Positions 1 through 8,264 of a stretch of DNA of 64,000 bases are shown piece by piece (positions within the stretch are counted from its first letter, which is position 1; each line of letters opens with the position of its first letter). The translations under genes were made by a program, and so were the position numbers. This stretch comes from Pseudomonas sp. BGr12 (GTDB lineage Bacteria > Pseudomonadota > Gammaproteobacteria > Pseudomonadales > Pseudomonadaceae), in assembly GCF_030272895.1 (NCBI RefSeq), contig NZ_JALRNF010000038.1:4393-68392 (forward strand). The letters are read 5' to 3'. The notes under the pieces are model-generated. The model did no database searches. It was not told where the DNA came from and saw nothing but the letters and a program-made list of their open reading frames with translations.

Positions 1-102
1 GGCCTTGAACAGGGCCTGGCCCTGGGTGGCATCGCCCTGGGCAAGGCACAGGGGCGCTGCCAGCAGCAGGGCGCTGGCGGTGACGAATTGCTTGCGGATC
101 AT
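1..102 (-). CDS. c-type cytochrome, N-terminal part only (cut by the left edge)
   Basis: Seen: an ATG at 102 preceded by GGAA about 6 nt upstream opens a frame that runs off the window. The 34 visible residues start with a hydrophobic signal peptide ending near LCLAQ, followed by GDATQGQALFKA, the usual opening of a periplasmic class I cytochrome c just before the CxxCH motif, which lies outside the window. It follows pchF by 58 nt on the same strand, so it is probably the last visible gene of the pch operon. Inference: it is an extra electron acceptor or relay for the methylhydroxylase, in addition to PchC. The heme motif cannot be seen, so the family call rests on the leader and context. 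Confidence 0.55.
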   Translation of the reverse strand, partial: MIRKQFVTASALLLAAPLCLAQGDATQGQALFKA

Positions 103-160
103 GTGGGTTCCTGTTGGCAAAAGCAGTCCGCCAGGCCGGGCCTGGCGGGGCAGTAAAACG

Positions 161-1729
161 TTAGAAAGGGTTGGCCAGGTCGATGCCGGACTTGCCCGGG
201 GCGAGGATGTTGTTCGGGTCCAGGGCGCGTTTGATCGCATGCTCGACCTTGCGCTTGACCGGACCGTAGCTCTGCGCCACCCGCTCCTGGAAGGCGGTGT
301 TGACCCGGTACACGGCGTAGCCGTGCTGCTCGAACACATCCAGCAGCTCGGCGAAGCAGGCGTTGGCGCGCTTGGTTTCCTCGGGGTTGCTGCGGTCGTA
401 CAGCACATCGATGACATGGTGCATGTCGCGCCAGCCGACGATGAACTCACCGACGTAGTCCAGGTCGTGCTTGTTGAGGATCTTCTTGGCCAGCGCCTGC
501 TGCTTTTCGCACTCGCTGCCACGGGCCTGGCTGACCGGGGCGAACCACATCGAACCACCGCCGCCGCGCCAGTTGTACAGGCCGAACTCCTGCAGGTTGG
601 GCACCCCGGACATCAACTGCGCGCGGTACTTGAACGGCTGGGTGTCGCCGGCTTCTTCCTGGGTAACGATACGGCCCTTGCCCAGTTGCTTGAGGGCGCC
701 GGTGACAATCTTCCAGTTGACGTCGACCTGCTCCTGGGTGCCGTAGAGCGCGGCATAGACGTTCCAGGCGCCGAGGTTCTTGTCTTTCTGGATCTGCTTG
801 AGAATGGCGTCGGGGGTGGCCCCCGGCTCGCTGGTGTAGTCGCTGCGGCGGGTGTTGCAGGTGGAGGCCTCCCAGAGCACGCCGGCGATCACCACCGAGT
901 TGGGGATGACCTGGGCGATGCGCAGCGGGCGGATGAATTCGACGATCTCGGCGATGTCCGACTCGTTGTCGAACTTGATTTCGAAGGGCTTGAACACCGG
1001 TGGCTTGGGCATCAGCCAGAAGCCCATCTTGGTGCAGATGCCGTAGTTGGCCTGGGTGAACATGCCGTCCAGGGTCGGGCCATAGCCCCACTTGAACACC
1101 TGCCAGGCGTTGTCGCCTTTGACCCCGCCCATGCCGGTGCGGTAGACGTCACCGTTGGCCAGCACCACTTCCATGCCGCACTGCATGAGGAAGTGTTCAC
1201 CGTAGGGGGTGTAGCCGACGCCACGGTCCATGGTGTTGCCCAGTGGCCCGGCAATGGCCGAAGGCGCCGAGAACGACAGCATCAGCGGCAGCTTGTGTTC
1301 CTGCAGGTAATCGTAGAGCTGCTGGTAGGTCACTCCCGGCTCGACCAGAGCGGTGCACAGCTCGGGGTCGACGTGGAGGATCTTGTTCATTTTCTTCAGG
1401 TCCAGGATCACCTGGCCACGCTGGCCGGGTGCGGCCGAACCGTAGCCGAAGTTGCGGCCGGTGGAGATGGTCCACACCGGGATCTTGAACTGGTTGCAGA
1501 TCTTCACCACCCCTTGCACCTGTTCCACGGTGGTGGCGGTGACGGCGGCCGAGGGCGCGTGTTCGGCATTGTCCACGGCCATCATGATCTTGTTGTAGGG
1601 GATCAGTTGCTCGTCCTTGACCAGGACATTGTCGTCGCCCAGCAGGGCGCGGAACTGGGCGATGGCTTGCTCGAAGCGGGCGGCATCGACGCCGCGCGGC
1701 AGCAGGGTGTTGGGGGTTGCTTGGCTCAT
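161..1729 (-). CDS. pchF: 4-cresol dehydrogenase (hydroxylating), flavoprotein subunit PchF
   Basis: A 522-aa FAD enzyme of the vanillyl-alcohol oxidase/PCMH family. Known role: it oxidises p-cresol to 4-hydroxybenzyl alcohol and then to 4-hydroxybenzaldehyde in the periplasm, passing electrons to the cytochrome subunit. Seen: an N-terminal FAD-binding segment with TGRNFGYGSAAP near residue 97, a C-terminal cap, and LYNWRGGGGSMWF where the Tyr is residue 385. That equals Tyr384 of the mature P. putida enzyme, the covalent 8-alpha-O-tyrosyl FAD site. The C-terminus DPNNILAPGKSGIDL is typical. The start at 1729 gives the family's length (521-522 aa). There is no cleavable signal peptide. The gene lies 11 nt after pchX in the known order pchA-C-X-F. 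The close relative eugenol hydroxylase (EhyB) is the alternative, but gene order and the nearby pobA favour p-cresol. Confidence 0.9.
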   Translation of the reverse strand: MSQATPNTLLPRGVDAARFEQAIAQFRALLGDDNVLVKDEQLIPYNKIMMAVDNAEHAPSAAVTATTVEQVQGVVKICNQFKIPVWTISTGRNFGYGSAAPGQRGQVILDLKKMNKILHVDPELCTALVEPGVTYQQLYDYLQEHKLPLMLSFSAPSAIAGPLGNTMDRGVGYTPYGEHFLMQCGMEVVLANGDVYRTGMGGVKGDNAWQVFKWGYGPTLDGMFTQANYGICTKMGFWLMPKPPVFKPFEIKFDNESDIAEIVEFIRPLRIAQVIPNSVVIAGVLWEASTCNTRRSDYTSEPGATPDAILKQIQKDKNLGAWNVYAALYGTQEQVDVNWKIVTGALKQLGKGRIVTQEEAGDTQPFKYRAQLMSGVPNLQEFGLYNWRGGGGSMWFAPVSQARGSECEKQQALAKKILNKHDLDYVGEFIVGWRDMHHVIDVLYDRSNPEETKRANACFAELLDVFEQHGYAVYRVNTAFQERVAQSYGPVKRKVEHAIKRALDPNNILAPGKSGIDLANPF

Positions 1730-1740
1730 GGAAGAATCCT

Positions 1741-2433
1741 TCAGACTTCGATCGAGAACGACACGTAGGTGCCGGTCGGTGCCGTGGCGCGGCTGGCGAT
1801 GCGCGGTGCCTGGCCGGTGTCGGTGCTGCCGAGCACGGCCAGTGCGTAGCCGAGGCTGGCTGCCCATTGGTCGTCGCCGTTGGTGCGGCTGGCGGTGCTC
1901 GTCTGCAAGGTCGGCAACGGGCTGTGCAGGCGCTGCTCGTGCAGGCTGAAGCCCTGGCCGCAGTGGTGCAGTTGCTGGCCCAGTTGCAGGGCACAGCCGT
2001 GCGCCGACTGGGCGCTGAGCAGGCGATGCTCGGAGCGCTGGGCGTTGGCACTGTGCTGGCCCAGCCACTGCACGCGGGCACCGGCGCTGCGCGCCAGGTC
2101 CACCAGCAGGGTGGCGCTGGCGTCATCGAGCAGGCCGATCAAGCGCTGGGGCCGACCGCTGGCCAAGCGCTGTTGCAGTTGCAGCAAGGCCTGCAGCTCC
2201 AGGCCCGCCGACAGCCTTTGCACCTGCGCGGCAGCCGGGCTTGCCTGAAGGCCCTGGACAAAGGCTGCGCCGGCAGCACCGGCGCCGACCAACGCCAGCA
2301 CCGGCAGCTGCCCGGGCGCGCTGCGGCCCAGCACGCTGTTGGCCAGGGTGAGGCCCGAGCTGCCCATGGCCACACCGGCCAGGCCACCCAGGGCCATGCC
2401 CTTGAGCAGCGAACGACGTTCGACTTGGATCAT
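1741..2433 (-). CDS. pchX: PchX-like protein with twin-arginine signal
   Basis: A 230-aa protein between the cytochrome and flavoprotein genes, the position of pchX in the P. putida p-cresol operon, whose product has no settled function. Seen: the N-terminus MIQVERRSLLKG followed by a Gly/Ala-rich hydrophobic stretch to about residue 32 is a good Tat signal (RRxxLK). The rest is rich in Leu, Gln and Ala with no cofactor motif that I recognise. It starts 10 nt downstream of pchC and ends 11 nt before pchF, so translation is tightly coupled. Inference: because PchF binds FAD and works in the periplasm but has no leader of its own, PchX may carry it through Tat as a partner. The lone tatA at 10541 fits this idea. 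Confidence 0.7.
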   Translation of the reverse strand: MIQVERRSLLKGMALGGLAGVAMGSSGLTLANSVLGRSAPGQLPVLALVGAGAAGAAFVQGLQASPAAAQVQRLSAGLELQALLQLQQRLASGRPQRLIGLLDDASATLLVDLARSAGARVQWLGQHSANAQRSEHRLLSAQSAHGCALQLGQQLHHCGQGFSLHEQRLHSPLPTLQTSTASRTNGDDQWAASLGYALAVLGSTDTGQAPRIASRATAPTGTYVSFSIEV

Positions 2434-2443
2434 GGCCGGGCCC

Positions 2444-2779
2444 TCAGGGTTTGGTCGCAGGCGCAGGGCTTGCCGACAAGTACTCGGCCACCTGCTGCAA
2501 GGCGTTGTCGTCGATGAACGACGCGGGGAAGGCCGGCATGGCGCGAAAGCCGTTGCGCACGATGGCGGTAATGTAGGGCGGCGGCAGTTGCCGGCCCTTG
2601 AGCTGCGGGCCGACCTGGGCCTCGTGGCAGTGGCCGCAGACCTTGGCATAGACGTTGTCGCCGCCTTTCCACACACCGTCGCCATCGGCGGCGGCGGTGC
2701 CGGCAAGCAGGAGCAGGGGCAGGGCAAGGCAGGCGTTGACGGTCCGTCGCATAGCCTGGCGGTTGGGCAGTAGGGACAT
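2444..2779 (-). CDS. pchC: 4-cresol dehydrogenase cytochrome c subunit PchC
   Basis: A 111-aa monoheme periplasmic cytochrome c. Known role: it accepts electrons from the PchF flavin and passes them on to the respiratory chain. Seen: a signal peptide over residues 1-35 (Arg-rich start, LALPLLLLAG core, AAADG cleavage region), one heme site CGHCH near residue 48-52, and a candidate axial Met in RAMPAF near residue 80. The start ATG at 2779 has a strong AAGGAGT ribosome site 6 nt upstream; an upstream in-frame ATG at 2812 lacks one. It lies 38 nt after pchA on the same strand. The length is slightly above the roughly 80 aa mature PchC of P. putida. Confidence 0.88.
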   Translation of the reverse strand: MSLLPNRQAMRRTVNACLALPLLLLAGTAAADGDGVWKGGDNVYAKVCGHCHEAQVGPQLKGRQLPPPYITAIVRNGFRAMPAFPASFIDDNALQQVAEYLSASPAPATKP

Positions 2780-2817
2780 TACAGACTCCTTATTGTTATG
2801 GGGTGTGGGCACAGCAG

Positions 2818-4293
2818 TCAGAACGGATAAGCGCGCGGCTGGTGCTGTACGGTGATCCAGTGGTCGGTGGTGAATTCCTCGATGGCCCAGTCGCCGTTGA
2901 AGCGGCCCAGGCCCGAGTTCTTCTCGCCACCGAAGGGCGCGTTGGGCTCATCGTTGACCGGGATGTCGTTGATATGGGTCATGCCGGCGTGCAGCCGTTG
3001 GGCGAACTGCACGCCGCGCTCCAGGCTGGCGCTGAACACCGCACTGGACAGGCCGTACTCGCTGCGGTTGGCCAGTTCCAGGGCGTGCTCGGCATCGCGC
3101 GCGGCCTGGATGCCCACCAGCGGGCCGAAGATTTCTTCGGCGGCGATATCCATCTCGGCGCTGACATTGCCGAACACATGGGGCGGCAGCACATTGCCCT
3201 GGGCCTGGCCGCCCAGCAGCAGTTGCGCACCTTCGGCCAGGGCGGTGGCGATCTTGTCTTCAAGACCCGCCAGTTGCCGGGCATTGATGACCGGACCGAT
3301 CACCGTGCCGGGCAGGTTTGGATCACCACAGGGCAGGGCCTTGACCCGCTCGACGAAACGTTCGGTAAAGGCCTGCAGCAGCGGTTGCTCGACGATGATG
3401 CGGTTGACCGCCATGCAGATCTGGCCCTGGTGCAGGAACTTGCCGACCACGGCGGCGTTGACCGCCTGCTCAAGGTCAGCATCGGCCAGGACCACGAACG
3501 GGCTGTTGCCACCCAGCTCCAGGGCCAGGTGCTTGAGGTGGTCGCCGCCGCTGGCGATACGACCGATGTTGCGACCCACCTGGGTGGAGCCGGTGAAGGA
3601 GATGAACGCCGGCAGCGGATGCTCGACGAAGGCGTCGCCGATCTCGGCGCCGGCACCGACCACTACGCTCAGTGCTCCAGCCGGCAATCCGGCTTCTTCG
3701 AAGATGCGCGCCAGCAACAGGCCGCCGCTGACCGGGGTGTCGCTGGCCGGCTTGACCACCACGGTGTTGCCCAGGGCCAGGGCCGGGGCCAGGGAGCGTG
3801 CGGTCAGGTGCAGGGGGAAGTTCCACGGGCTGATCACCCCGATCACCCCCAGTGGCTTGCGGTACACGCGGCTTTCCTTGCCGGGAATGTTCGAGGCGAC
3901 GATGCGCCCGTGCACCCGCGAGGGCAGGCTGGCCGACTCGAGGATGATGGCGCGGGCGGCGCCCCATTCGATCTGTGCCTTGATCCGGGTGCTGCCCGAT
4001 TCGCGGATGATCCAGTCGATGATCTCGTCGCGGCGCTCATCGAAGATGCGCACCGCCTCGAGCATCACCCTGGCGCGTGCGGCCGGTGGCTGTTCTGCCC
4101 AGCCGGCCTGGACCTGTGCGGCGGCGCGGTAGGCCGCATCGAGGTCGTCGCGGTTGGCCAGGGGGATATGCAGCAGGGCCTGCTGGGTGAAAGGGTCAAC
4201 GACAGTCAGTGAGCGCTCGGCGCTGCCGGCGCGCCACTGGCCGGCCAGGGGTTGCAGGTGGAGATTCTGGTAGGCAGGGCGGGAGGGTGTCAT
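2818..4293 (-). CDS. pchA: 4-hydroxybenzaldehyde dehydrogenase PchA
   Basis: A 491-aa NAD(P)-dependent aldehyde dehydrogenase of the ALDH superfamily. Inferred reaction: 4-hydroxybenzaldehyde to 4-hydroxybenzoate, the step after PchCF. Seen: the NAD-binding region with SPWNFPLHL and [19 protein letters not shown], the catalytic-base motif [12 protein letters not shown], and the nucleophile Cys in [11 protein letters not shown] near residue 285. The C-terminal [15 protein letters not shown] is typical. The ATG at 4293 is chosen because an AGAGAG site precedes it and because the upstream ATG at 4338 falls inside the sigma-54 promoter. It is the first gene of the operon. Related enzymes include vanillin and benzaldehyde dehydrogenases (Vdh/XylC), so substrate identity rests on context. 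Confidence 0.87.
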   Translation of the reverse strand: MTPSRPAYQNLHLQPLAGQWRAGSAERSLTVVDPFTQQALLHIPLANRDDLDAAYRAAAQVQAGWAEQPPAARARVMLEAVRIFDERRDEIIDWIIRESGSTRIKAQIEWGAARAIILESASLPSRVHGRIVASNIPGKESRVYRKPLGVIGVISPWNFPLHLTARSLAPALALGNTVVVKPASDTPVSGGLLLARIFEEAGLPAGALSVVVGAGAEIGDAFVEHPLPAFISFTGSTQVGRNIGRIASGGDHLKHLALELGGNSPFVVLADADLEQAVNAAVVGKFLHQGQICMAVNRIIVEQPLLQAFTERFVERVKALPCGDPNLPGTVIGPVINARQLAGLEDKIATALAEGAQLLLGGQAQGNVLPPHVFGNVSAEMDIAAEEIFGPLVGIQAARDAEHALELANRSEYGLSSAVFSASLERGVQFAQRLHAGMTHINDIPVNDEPNAPFGGEKNSGLGRFNGDWAIEEFTTDHWITVQHQPRAYPF

Positions 4294-4333
4294 CGGCTTC
4301 TCTCTTGTTGTGACATTGCGATGAACAGCCCAT

Positions 4334-4349
4334 AACAACTATCGTGCCA
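4334..4349 (-). promoter_or_regulatory. sigma-54 (-24/-12) promoter of the pch operon
   Basis: On the minus strand TGGCACG, then 4 nt (ATAG), then TTGTT matches the RpoN consensus TGGCACG-N4-TTGCW except for one base in the -12 element. It lies 41 nt upstream of the pchA ATG, which places transcription start near 4322. The divergent gene encodes a sigma-54-dependent activator, as required for such a promoter. Confidence 0.85.
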
Positions 4350-4445
4350 TGCTGGTTTTCTTTGTTTAAATCGTTATAAAACAATGAGTTATATATTTCC
4401 CGATGCGTTTCAGGCCGGTTTGCATGTCGGCGACCGCGAAAATTT

Positions 4446-4481
4446 ATGCAGAGAAGTCAGCGATTGCAGAAAGCTCTGCAT
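4446..4481. promoter_or_regulatory. candidate upstream activator site for the divergent XylR-type regulator
   Basis: A compact inverted repeat TGCAGA-N4-TCTGCA occupies 4465-4480, and a further half site ATGCAGAG at 4446-4453 pairs with CTCTGCAT at 4474-4481. It lies about 100-130 bp upstream of the -24 element at 4349, the usual distance for enhancer-type binding by XylR/DmpR family proteins. The rest of the 4294-4607 gap is AT-rich promoter DNA with no gene. Assignment to the neighbouring regulator is inference. Confidence 0.5.
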
Positions 4482-4607
4482 CGACAAAATCCGGGCGGTT
4501 ATCGGACGTTTTCTGCTGTTGACCGCGACCTGCGACTGACGGCCGATTGACCCCGCCGGGGTCGGCGGCATACTGGGGCCTTTACCTCTGCCTCGCGTTC
4601 ATTGCCT

Positions 4608-6446
4608 ATGACTCCAACAACAGCTGGCAAACCTGGCCGTCCTGTGGACGAAGACTTCTTCAAGCAGGTACTGGGCCGTCACAAGCGGCTGATCGTCGAC
4701 CGCGCCCATCAATTCGGCAGCACTGGCCTGCCGTCGGCCGAGCAACTGGCGCAGTCGGTGGCCTTCGCCCCGCAGGACGGCAGTATCTGGCTGTGCGGCC
4801 AGCGCATGATGCTGCTGCAAGGCTCGGCCTTCGGCGCCATCCGCCGCGAACTGATCGAGGCCCTGGGCCTGGACAAGGCGCGCGGCCTGCTGACCCGCAT
4901 CGGCTGGCAGGCCGGTGCCCGCGATGCGGCGCAGGTCAGCGAACAGTGGCCCGAGGGCGATCACGCCAGCCTCTACAGCGCCGGCCCGCGCCTGCACATG
5001 CTCGAAGGCATGGTCAATGTCGAAGTGGTGCGCTTCGAGATCGATTCGAACATCGGGCATTTCTATTCCGAGTTCCTCTGGCACAACTCCCTGGAAGTCG
5101 ATGAGCACATTGCCGCCTACGGCCTGGGCGGGGAGCCGGCGTGCTGGATGGAAATCGGCTATGCCAGTGGCTATGCCTCGTCGCTGCTCGGGCGCCTGGT
5201 GGTGTTCCGCGAGCACCAGTGCCGGGCCATGGGCCATGGCGCCTGCCGGATCGTCGGCAAGCCGGCCGAGCAGTGGGACGACATCGATGTCGACCTGGCC
5301 TACCTGGACCCCGGCGATTTCCTCAGCCGCAGTACCTATCACACGGGGGGCGATCCACGGGTGGCCGAGCTCGAGGTGCCGACCGATGGCAAACAGATGG
5401 TCGGCATCTCGGCCAGTTTCGTCGCCGCCAGCCAGTTGCTGCAGCGGGTGGCGCCGACCCAGGCCACGGTGTTGCTGACGGGCGAGTCGGGGGTGGGCAA
5501 GGAGCTGTTCGCCCGTACCCTGCACCAGGCCAGCAAGCGCCAGCACACCCCGCTGGTGGCGCTGAACTGCGCGACCCTGCCGGAGAACCTGGTGGAGGCC
5601 GAGTTGTTCGGGGTCGAGCGCGGCGCCTACACCGGTGCCGAGCGTTCGCGCCCCGGGCGTTTCGAACGGGCCCACGGCGGCACGCTGTTCCTCGATGAGA
5701 TCGCCACCCTCAGCCTGCATGCCCAGAGCAAGATCCTCCGTGCCCTGCAGGAGGGCGAGATCGAGCGGGTCGGCGGCAGCGCGCCGATCCAGGTCGATGT
5801 ACGGGTGATCGCCGCCACCAACCTGGACCTGCGTCGGGAAGTGGAGGCCGGGCGTTTTCGCGAAGACCTGTTCTATCGCCTCAATGTCTTCCCCATCCAC
5901 TTGCCGCCCTTGCGCGAGCGTCGGGAAGACATCCCCTTGCTGATGAGCTACTTCCTGCGCACCTTCAGCCAGCGTCACGGTCGGCAGCTGGCGGGCTTCA
6001 GCACGCGGCTGGTCAATGCGCTGCTGACCTACCGCTTTCCCGGCAATATCCGCGAGCTGCAGAACCTGGTGGAGCGCGGTGTGATCGCCGCCAGCGATGG
6101 CGAGGCGATTGATGTGGTGCACCTGGCCGAGGCCGGAGCGCCGCTGATGGATGGGGCCATCGGCCTGACCGCCGAAGGGCGGCTGGCCAGGGGCAAGGTG
6201 GCGGCCCAGGCGCCGTCGCCATCGACCGACGGCGAGCCGCCGGCGGCGCAGGGCGGGGCGCCGGAGCTGGTCAGCCTGGAGGCATTCTTCGCCGGGCAGG
6301 AGCGGGTGCTGGGGACCTCACTGGAGGCGCTGGAGCGGCGCCTGGTGCAACTGGCCCTGGAGCGCTCCGCTGGCAACGTCACCGCCGCGGCGCAGATGCT
6401 CGGCATGAGCCGCGCCCAGGTCAGCTACCGGCTCAAGGGTAGCTGA
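4608..6446 (+). CDS. XylR/DmpR-family sigma-54-dependent aromatic-responsive activator
   Basis: A 612-aa enhancer-binding protein. Seen, in order: an XylR_N sensory domain (about 15-120), a V4R domain (about 135-200, with the GACRIVGKP end), a linker, and the AAA+ sigma-54 interaction domain (about 255-490) with Walker A GESGVGKE, the GAYTGA loop, Walker B GGTLFLDE and the RFPGNIRELQNLVERG region. A proline-rich spacer leads to a Fis-type helix-turn-helix at the C-terminus (ERSAGNVTAAAQMLGMSRAQVSYRLK). Known for the family: a phenolic effector bound by the V4R region relieves repression of the ATPase. It is divergent from pchA and adjacent to the outer-membrane gene, both of which have -24/-12 promoters. 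Inference: it senses p-cresol or a relative. The ATG at 4608 is preferred over an in-frame TTG at 4602; neither has a clear ribosome site. Confidence 0.88.
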   Translation: MTPTTAGKPGRPVDEDFFKQVLGRHKRLIVDRAHQFGSTGLPSAEQLAQSVAFAPQDGSIWLCGQRMMLLQGSAFGAIRRELIEALGLDKARGLLTRIGWQAGARDAAQVSEQWPEGDHASLYSAGPRLHMLEGMVNVEVVRFEIDSNIGHFYSEFLWHNSLEVDEHIAAYGLGGEPACWMEIGYASGYASSLLGRLVVFREHQCRAMGHGACRIVGKPAEQWDDIDVDLAYLDPGDFLSRSTYHTGGDPRVAELEVPTDGKQMVGISASFVAASQLLQRVAPTQATVLLTGESGVGKELFARTLHQASKRQHTPLVALNCATLPENLVEAELFGVERGAYTGAERSRPGRFERAHGGTLFLDEIATLSLHAQSKILRALQEGEIERVGGSAPIQVDVRVIAATNLDLRREVEAGRFREDLFYRLNVFPIHLPPLRERREDIPLLMSYFLRTFSQRHGRQLAGFSTRLVNALLTYRFPGNIRELQNLVERGVIAASDGEAIDVVHLAEAGAPLMDGAIGLTAEGRLARGKVAAQAPSPSTDGEPPAAQGGAPELVSLEAFFAGQERVLGTSLEALERRLVQLALERSAGNVTAAAQMLGMSRAQVSYRLKGS

Positions 6447-6460
6447 CCCGGGGGCGAGGG

Positions 6461-7384
6461 TCACAGCGCGGTGGTGAACTTGAACCAGTAGGTCTGGCCC
6501 TCGGCACGGTTGCGCACCCCGGACTCATCCTGCCATTTGGCGCTGAACATCCAGCCCTGGCGGCTGCTGTATTGCACCGCCGGGCCGATGGAGAACGAGC
6601 GGCCGCGGTTGCCGTCGCTGGCCTCGACCAGGGCGGCGGCTGCGCAGTCGTCGGCACTGCATTTGTCGTCGCTGATCTGCTGGTAGGCATGCCCGCCGAC
6701 ACCCAGCACCCAGCCATTGCCCAGGCCCCAGCCCAGGGTGTAGTCGGCGTGCAGTTCGCGGCCGGACTGGTAATGGGTGGCCCGGTTCTCGAAGTTGTAG
6801 TCATGCATCAGGCGGATGTCGGCGTTCAGGCCGGCGGGGTCCAGGTAGGTCATCGCCAGTACCGCCTGCACGGTGTAGTAGTGGTTGCCGAGGTTGATCA
6901 GGTCGTTTTTGTCGTACTCGCTGGCGGTGGGCAGGACGAAGTCGACGCCGGTGGCGATGTGCAGCTTGTCGCTTGGGTGAAAGCCGATCACCGGCCCCAG
7001 GTGGGCATCGCCGATGCCGCGCTTGTGGTCATGGGGGCCGTTGTCGACGTTCAGGCGCATGTCGTTCAGAGGCAACAGGGCATGCACGCCCAGGTCGCCG
7101 CCGAGGATCTTGTGCTCGGTGACCCAGACGAAGCGCGGGACCAGGGTGGTGACGCGCAAGTCGATGCCGGCGGCCTTGGCGCCGCTGTTGTCGCGCAGGC
7201 TGTCGGCCAGGTAGTTGCCGACGAACAACTGGCCGTAGGTGCCCGGTGGCGGCAGGATGCCCATGCCGTAGAGTTCGATGCCCATGGGCCAGGAAGATAC
7301 CCCGCCTTCAGTGGCGTGAAGCGGCAAGGCAGAGGCGGCCAGCAGCAGGCCGGCGGTGAGGTGCTGGGAGGTGCGTTTGAGCAT
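6461..7384 (-). CDS. SphA/Phenol_MetA_deg-family outer-membrane protein
   Basis: A 307-aa predicted beta-barrel. Seen: a signal peptide (LLLAASALPLHATEGG), then WPMGIELYGMGILPPPGTY and alternating aromatic strands ending in WFKFTTAL with a terminal hydrophobic residue. This layout and the opening match the family of putative transporters found beside aromatic, phenol and terpene degradation genes (Phenol_MetA_deg, COG4313). Known for the family: proposed uptake of hydrophobic aromatics across the outer membrane. It ends 14 nt from the 3' end of the activator gene, convergently, and has its own -24/-12 promoter. Inference: it admits p-cresol or related compounds. Confidence 0.75.
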   Translation of the reverse strand: MLKRTSQHLTAGLLLAASALPLHATEGGVSSWPMGIELYGMGILPPPGTYGQLFVGNYLADSLRDNSGAKAAGIDLRVTTLVPRFVWVTEHKILGGDLGVHALLPLNDMRLNVDNGPHDHKRGIGDAHLGPVIGFHPSDKLHIATGVDFVLPTASEYDKNDLINLGNHYYTVQAVLAMTYLDPAGLNADIRLMHDYNFENRATHYQSGRELHADYTLGWGLGNGWVLGVGGHAYQQISDDKCSADDCAAAALVEASDGNRGRSFSIGPAVQYSSRQGWMFSAKWQDESGVRNRAEGQTYWFKFTTAL

Positions 7385-7443
7385 GAGAGGGTCAACCTTG
7401 TTTTTATAAGTGATGCGTCGGCTGTGACGCTCACGGGGTTGCT

Positions 7444-7459
7444 CTCAATGATCGTGCCA
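7444..7459 (-). promoter_or_regulatory. sigma-54 (-24/-12) promoter of the outer-membrane gene
   Basis: On the minus strand TGGCACG, 4 nt (ATCA), TTGAG. The -24 element and its next two bases (TGGCACGAT) are identical to the pchA promoter. It lies 60 nt upstream of the ATG at 7384, with a predicted start site near 7434. I found no clear copy of the TGCAGA-N4-TCTGCA repeat upstream of it. Confidence 0.75.
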
Positions 7460-7611
7460 GGTCTTATATTCCTTATTAATCAATGGCTTGTGATTGCAAT
7501 GATGATTTTTATCGCCGCTTGCTGCGGTTAATTGTTAAGAAATTTCCGCGGCCTGCACAAAAGTCGCGAGATCCCGGGTTGCGACTGCTGCGCAGTCGAT
7601 CGCAGGCTTCG

Positions 7612-8181
7612 CCAGCTCCCACAGAGCAAGCCAGTTCCCACAGAGCAAGCCAGCTCCTACAGAGCAAGCCAGCTCCCACAGAGCAAGCCAGCTCCCACAG
7701 AGCAAGCCAGCTCCCACAGAGCAAGCCAGCTCCCACAGAGCAAGCCAGTTCCCACAGATCAAGCCAGCTCCCACAGATCCAGCCAGCTCCCACAGAGCAA
7801 GCCAGCTCCCACAGAGCAAGCCAGTTCCCACAGAGCAAGCCAGTTCCCACAGAGCAAGCCAGCTCCCACAGAGCAAGCCAGCTCCCACAGAGCAAGCCAG
7901 CTCCCACAGAGCAAGCCAGTTCCCACAGAGCAAGCCAGTTCCCACAGAGCAAGCCAGCTCCCACAGAGCAAGCCGGCTCCCACAGAGCAAGCCAGTTCCC
8001 ACAGAGCAAGCCAGTTCCCACAGAGCAAGCCAGTTCCCACAGAGCAAGCCAGCTCCCACAGAGCAAGCCAGTTCCCACAGAGCAAGCCAGCTCCCACAGA
8101 GGAAGGCAGCTCCCACAGAGGAAGCCAGCTCCCACAGAGGAAGGCAGCTCCCACAGAGCAAGCCAGTTCCCACAGAGGAAG
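7612..8181. repeat. 19-bp tandem array, 30 units, inside a REP-like hairpin
   Basis: Thirty units of ccagctcccacagagcaag follow one another without a single insertion or deletion (30 x 19 = 570 bp). Variants are substitutions only: CTC or TTC at positions 5-7, GATCAAG and GATCCAG in units 8-9, and GAGGAAG in units 26-28 and 30. The array is bracketed by arms of an inverted repeat: cgcaggcttcgccagctccc starts at 7601 on the left, and tgtgggagctgccgtcaggc runs to 8212 on the right. The same hairpin exists unexpanded at 32341-32398. Because 19 is not a multiple of 3, the array reads through in several frames and yields artificial repetitive ORFs. It lies between the outer-membrane gene's promoter and the end of the AraC gene. 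Confidence 0.97.
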
Positions 8182-8264
8182 GCAGCGGCCCTTGTGGGAG
8201 CTGCCGTCAGGCTGCGATCGGCCGCGAAGCGGTCGTAAAACCTGACGACCTGGTTCCTCCTGAC

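Noticed and set aside
5..1768. Long plus-strand reading frame over pchF
   Set aside because: Antisense shadow of the well-supported PchF gene; composition is an artefact of high GC.
2803..4212. Plus-strand frame over the aldehyde dehydrogenase
   Set aside because: Antisense of pchA, no ribosome site or family resemblance.
7612..8181. CRISPR array
   Set aside because: The repeats are directly adjacent with no spacers and no cas genes nearby.
7483..8245. Repetitive proteins (SQLPQSKPAPTEQ-type and WELACSVGAG-type)
   Set aside because: All are readings of the 19-bp non-coding tandem array in different frames; no ribosome site, and the array sits inside a REP hairpin.
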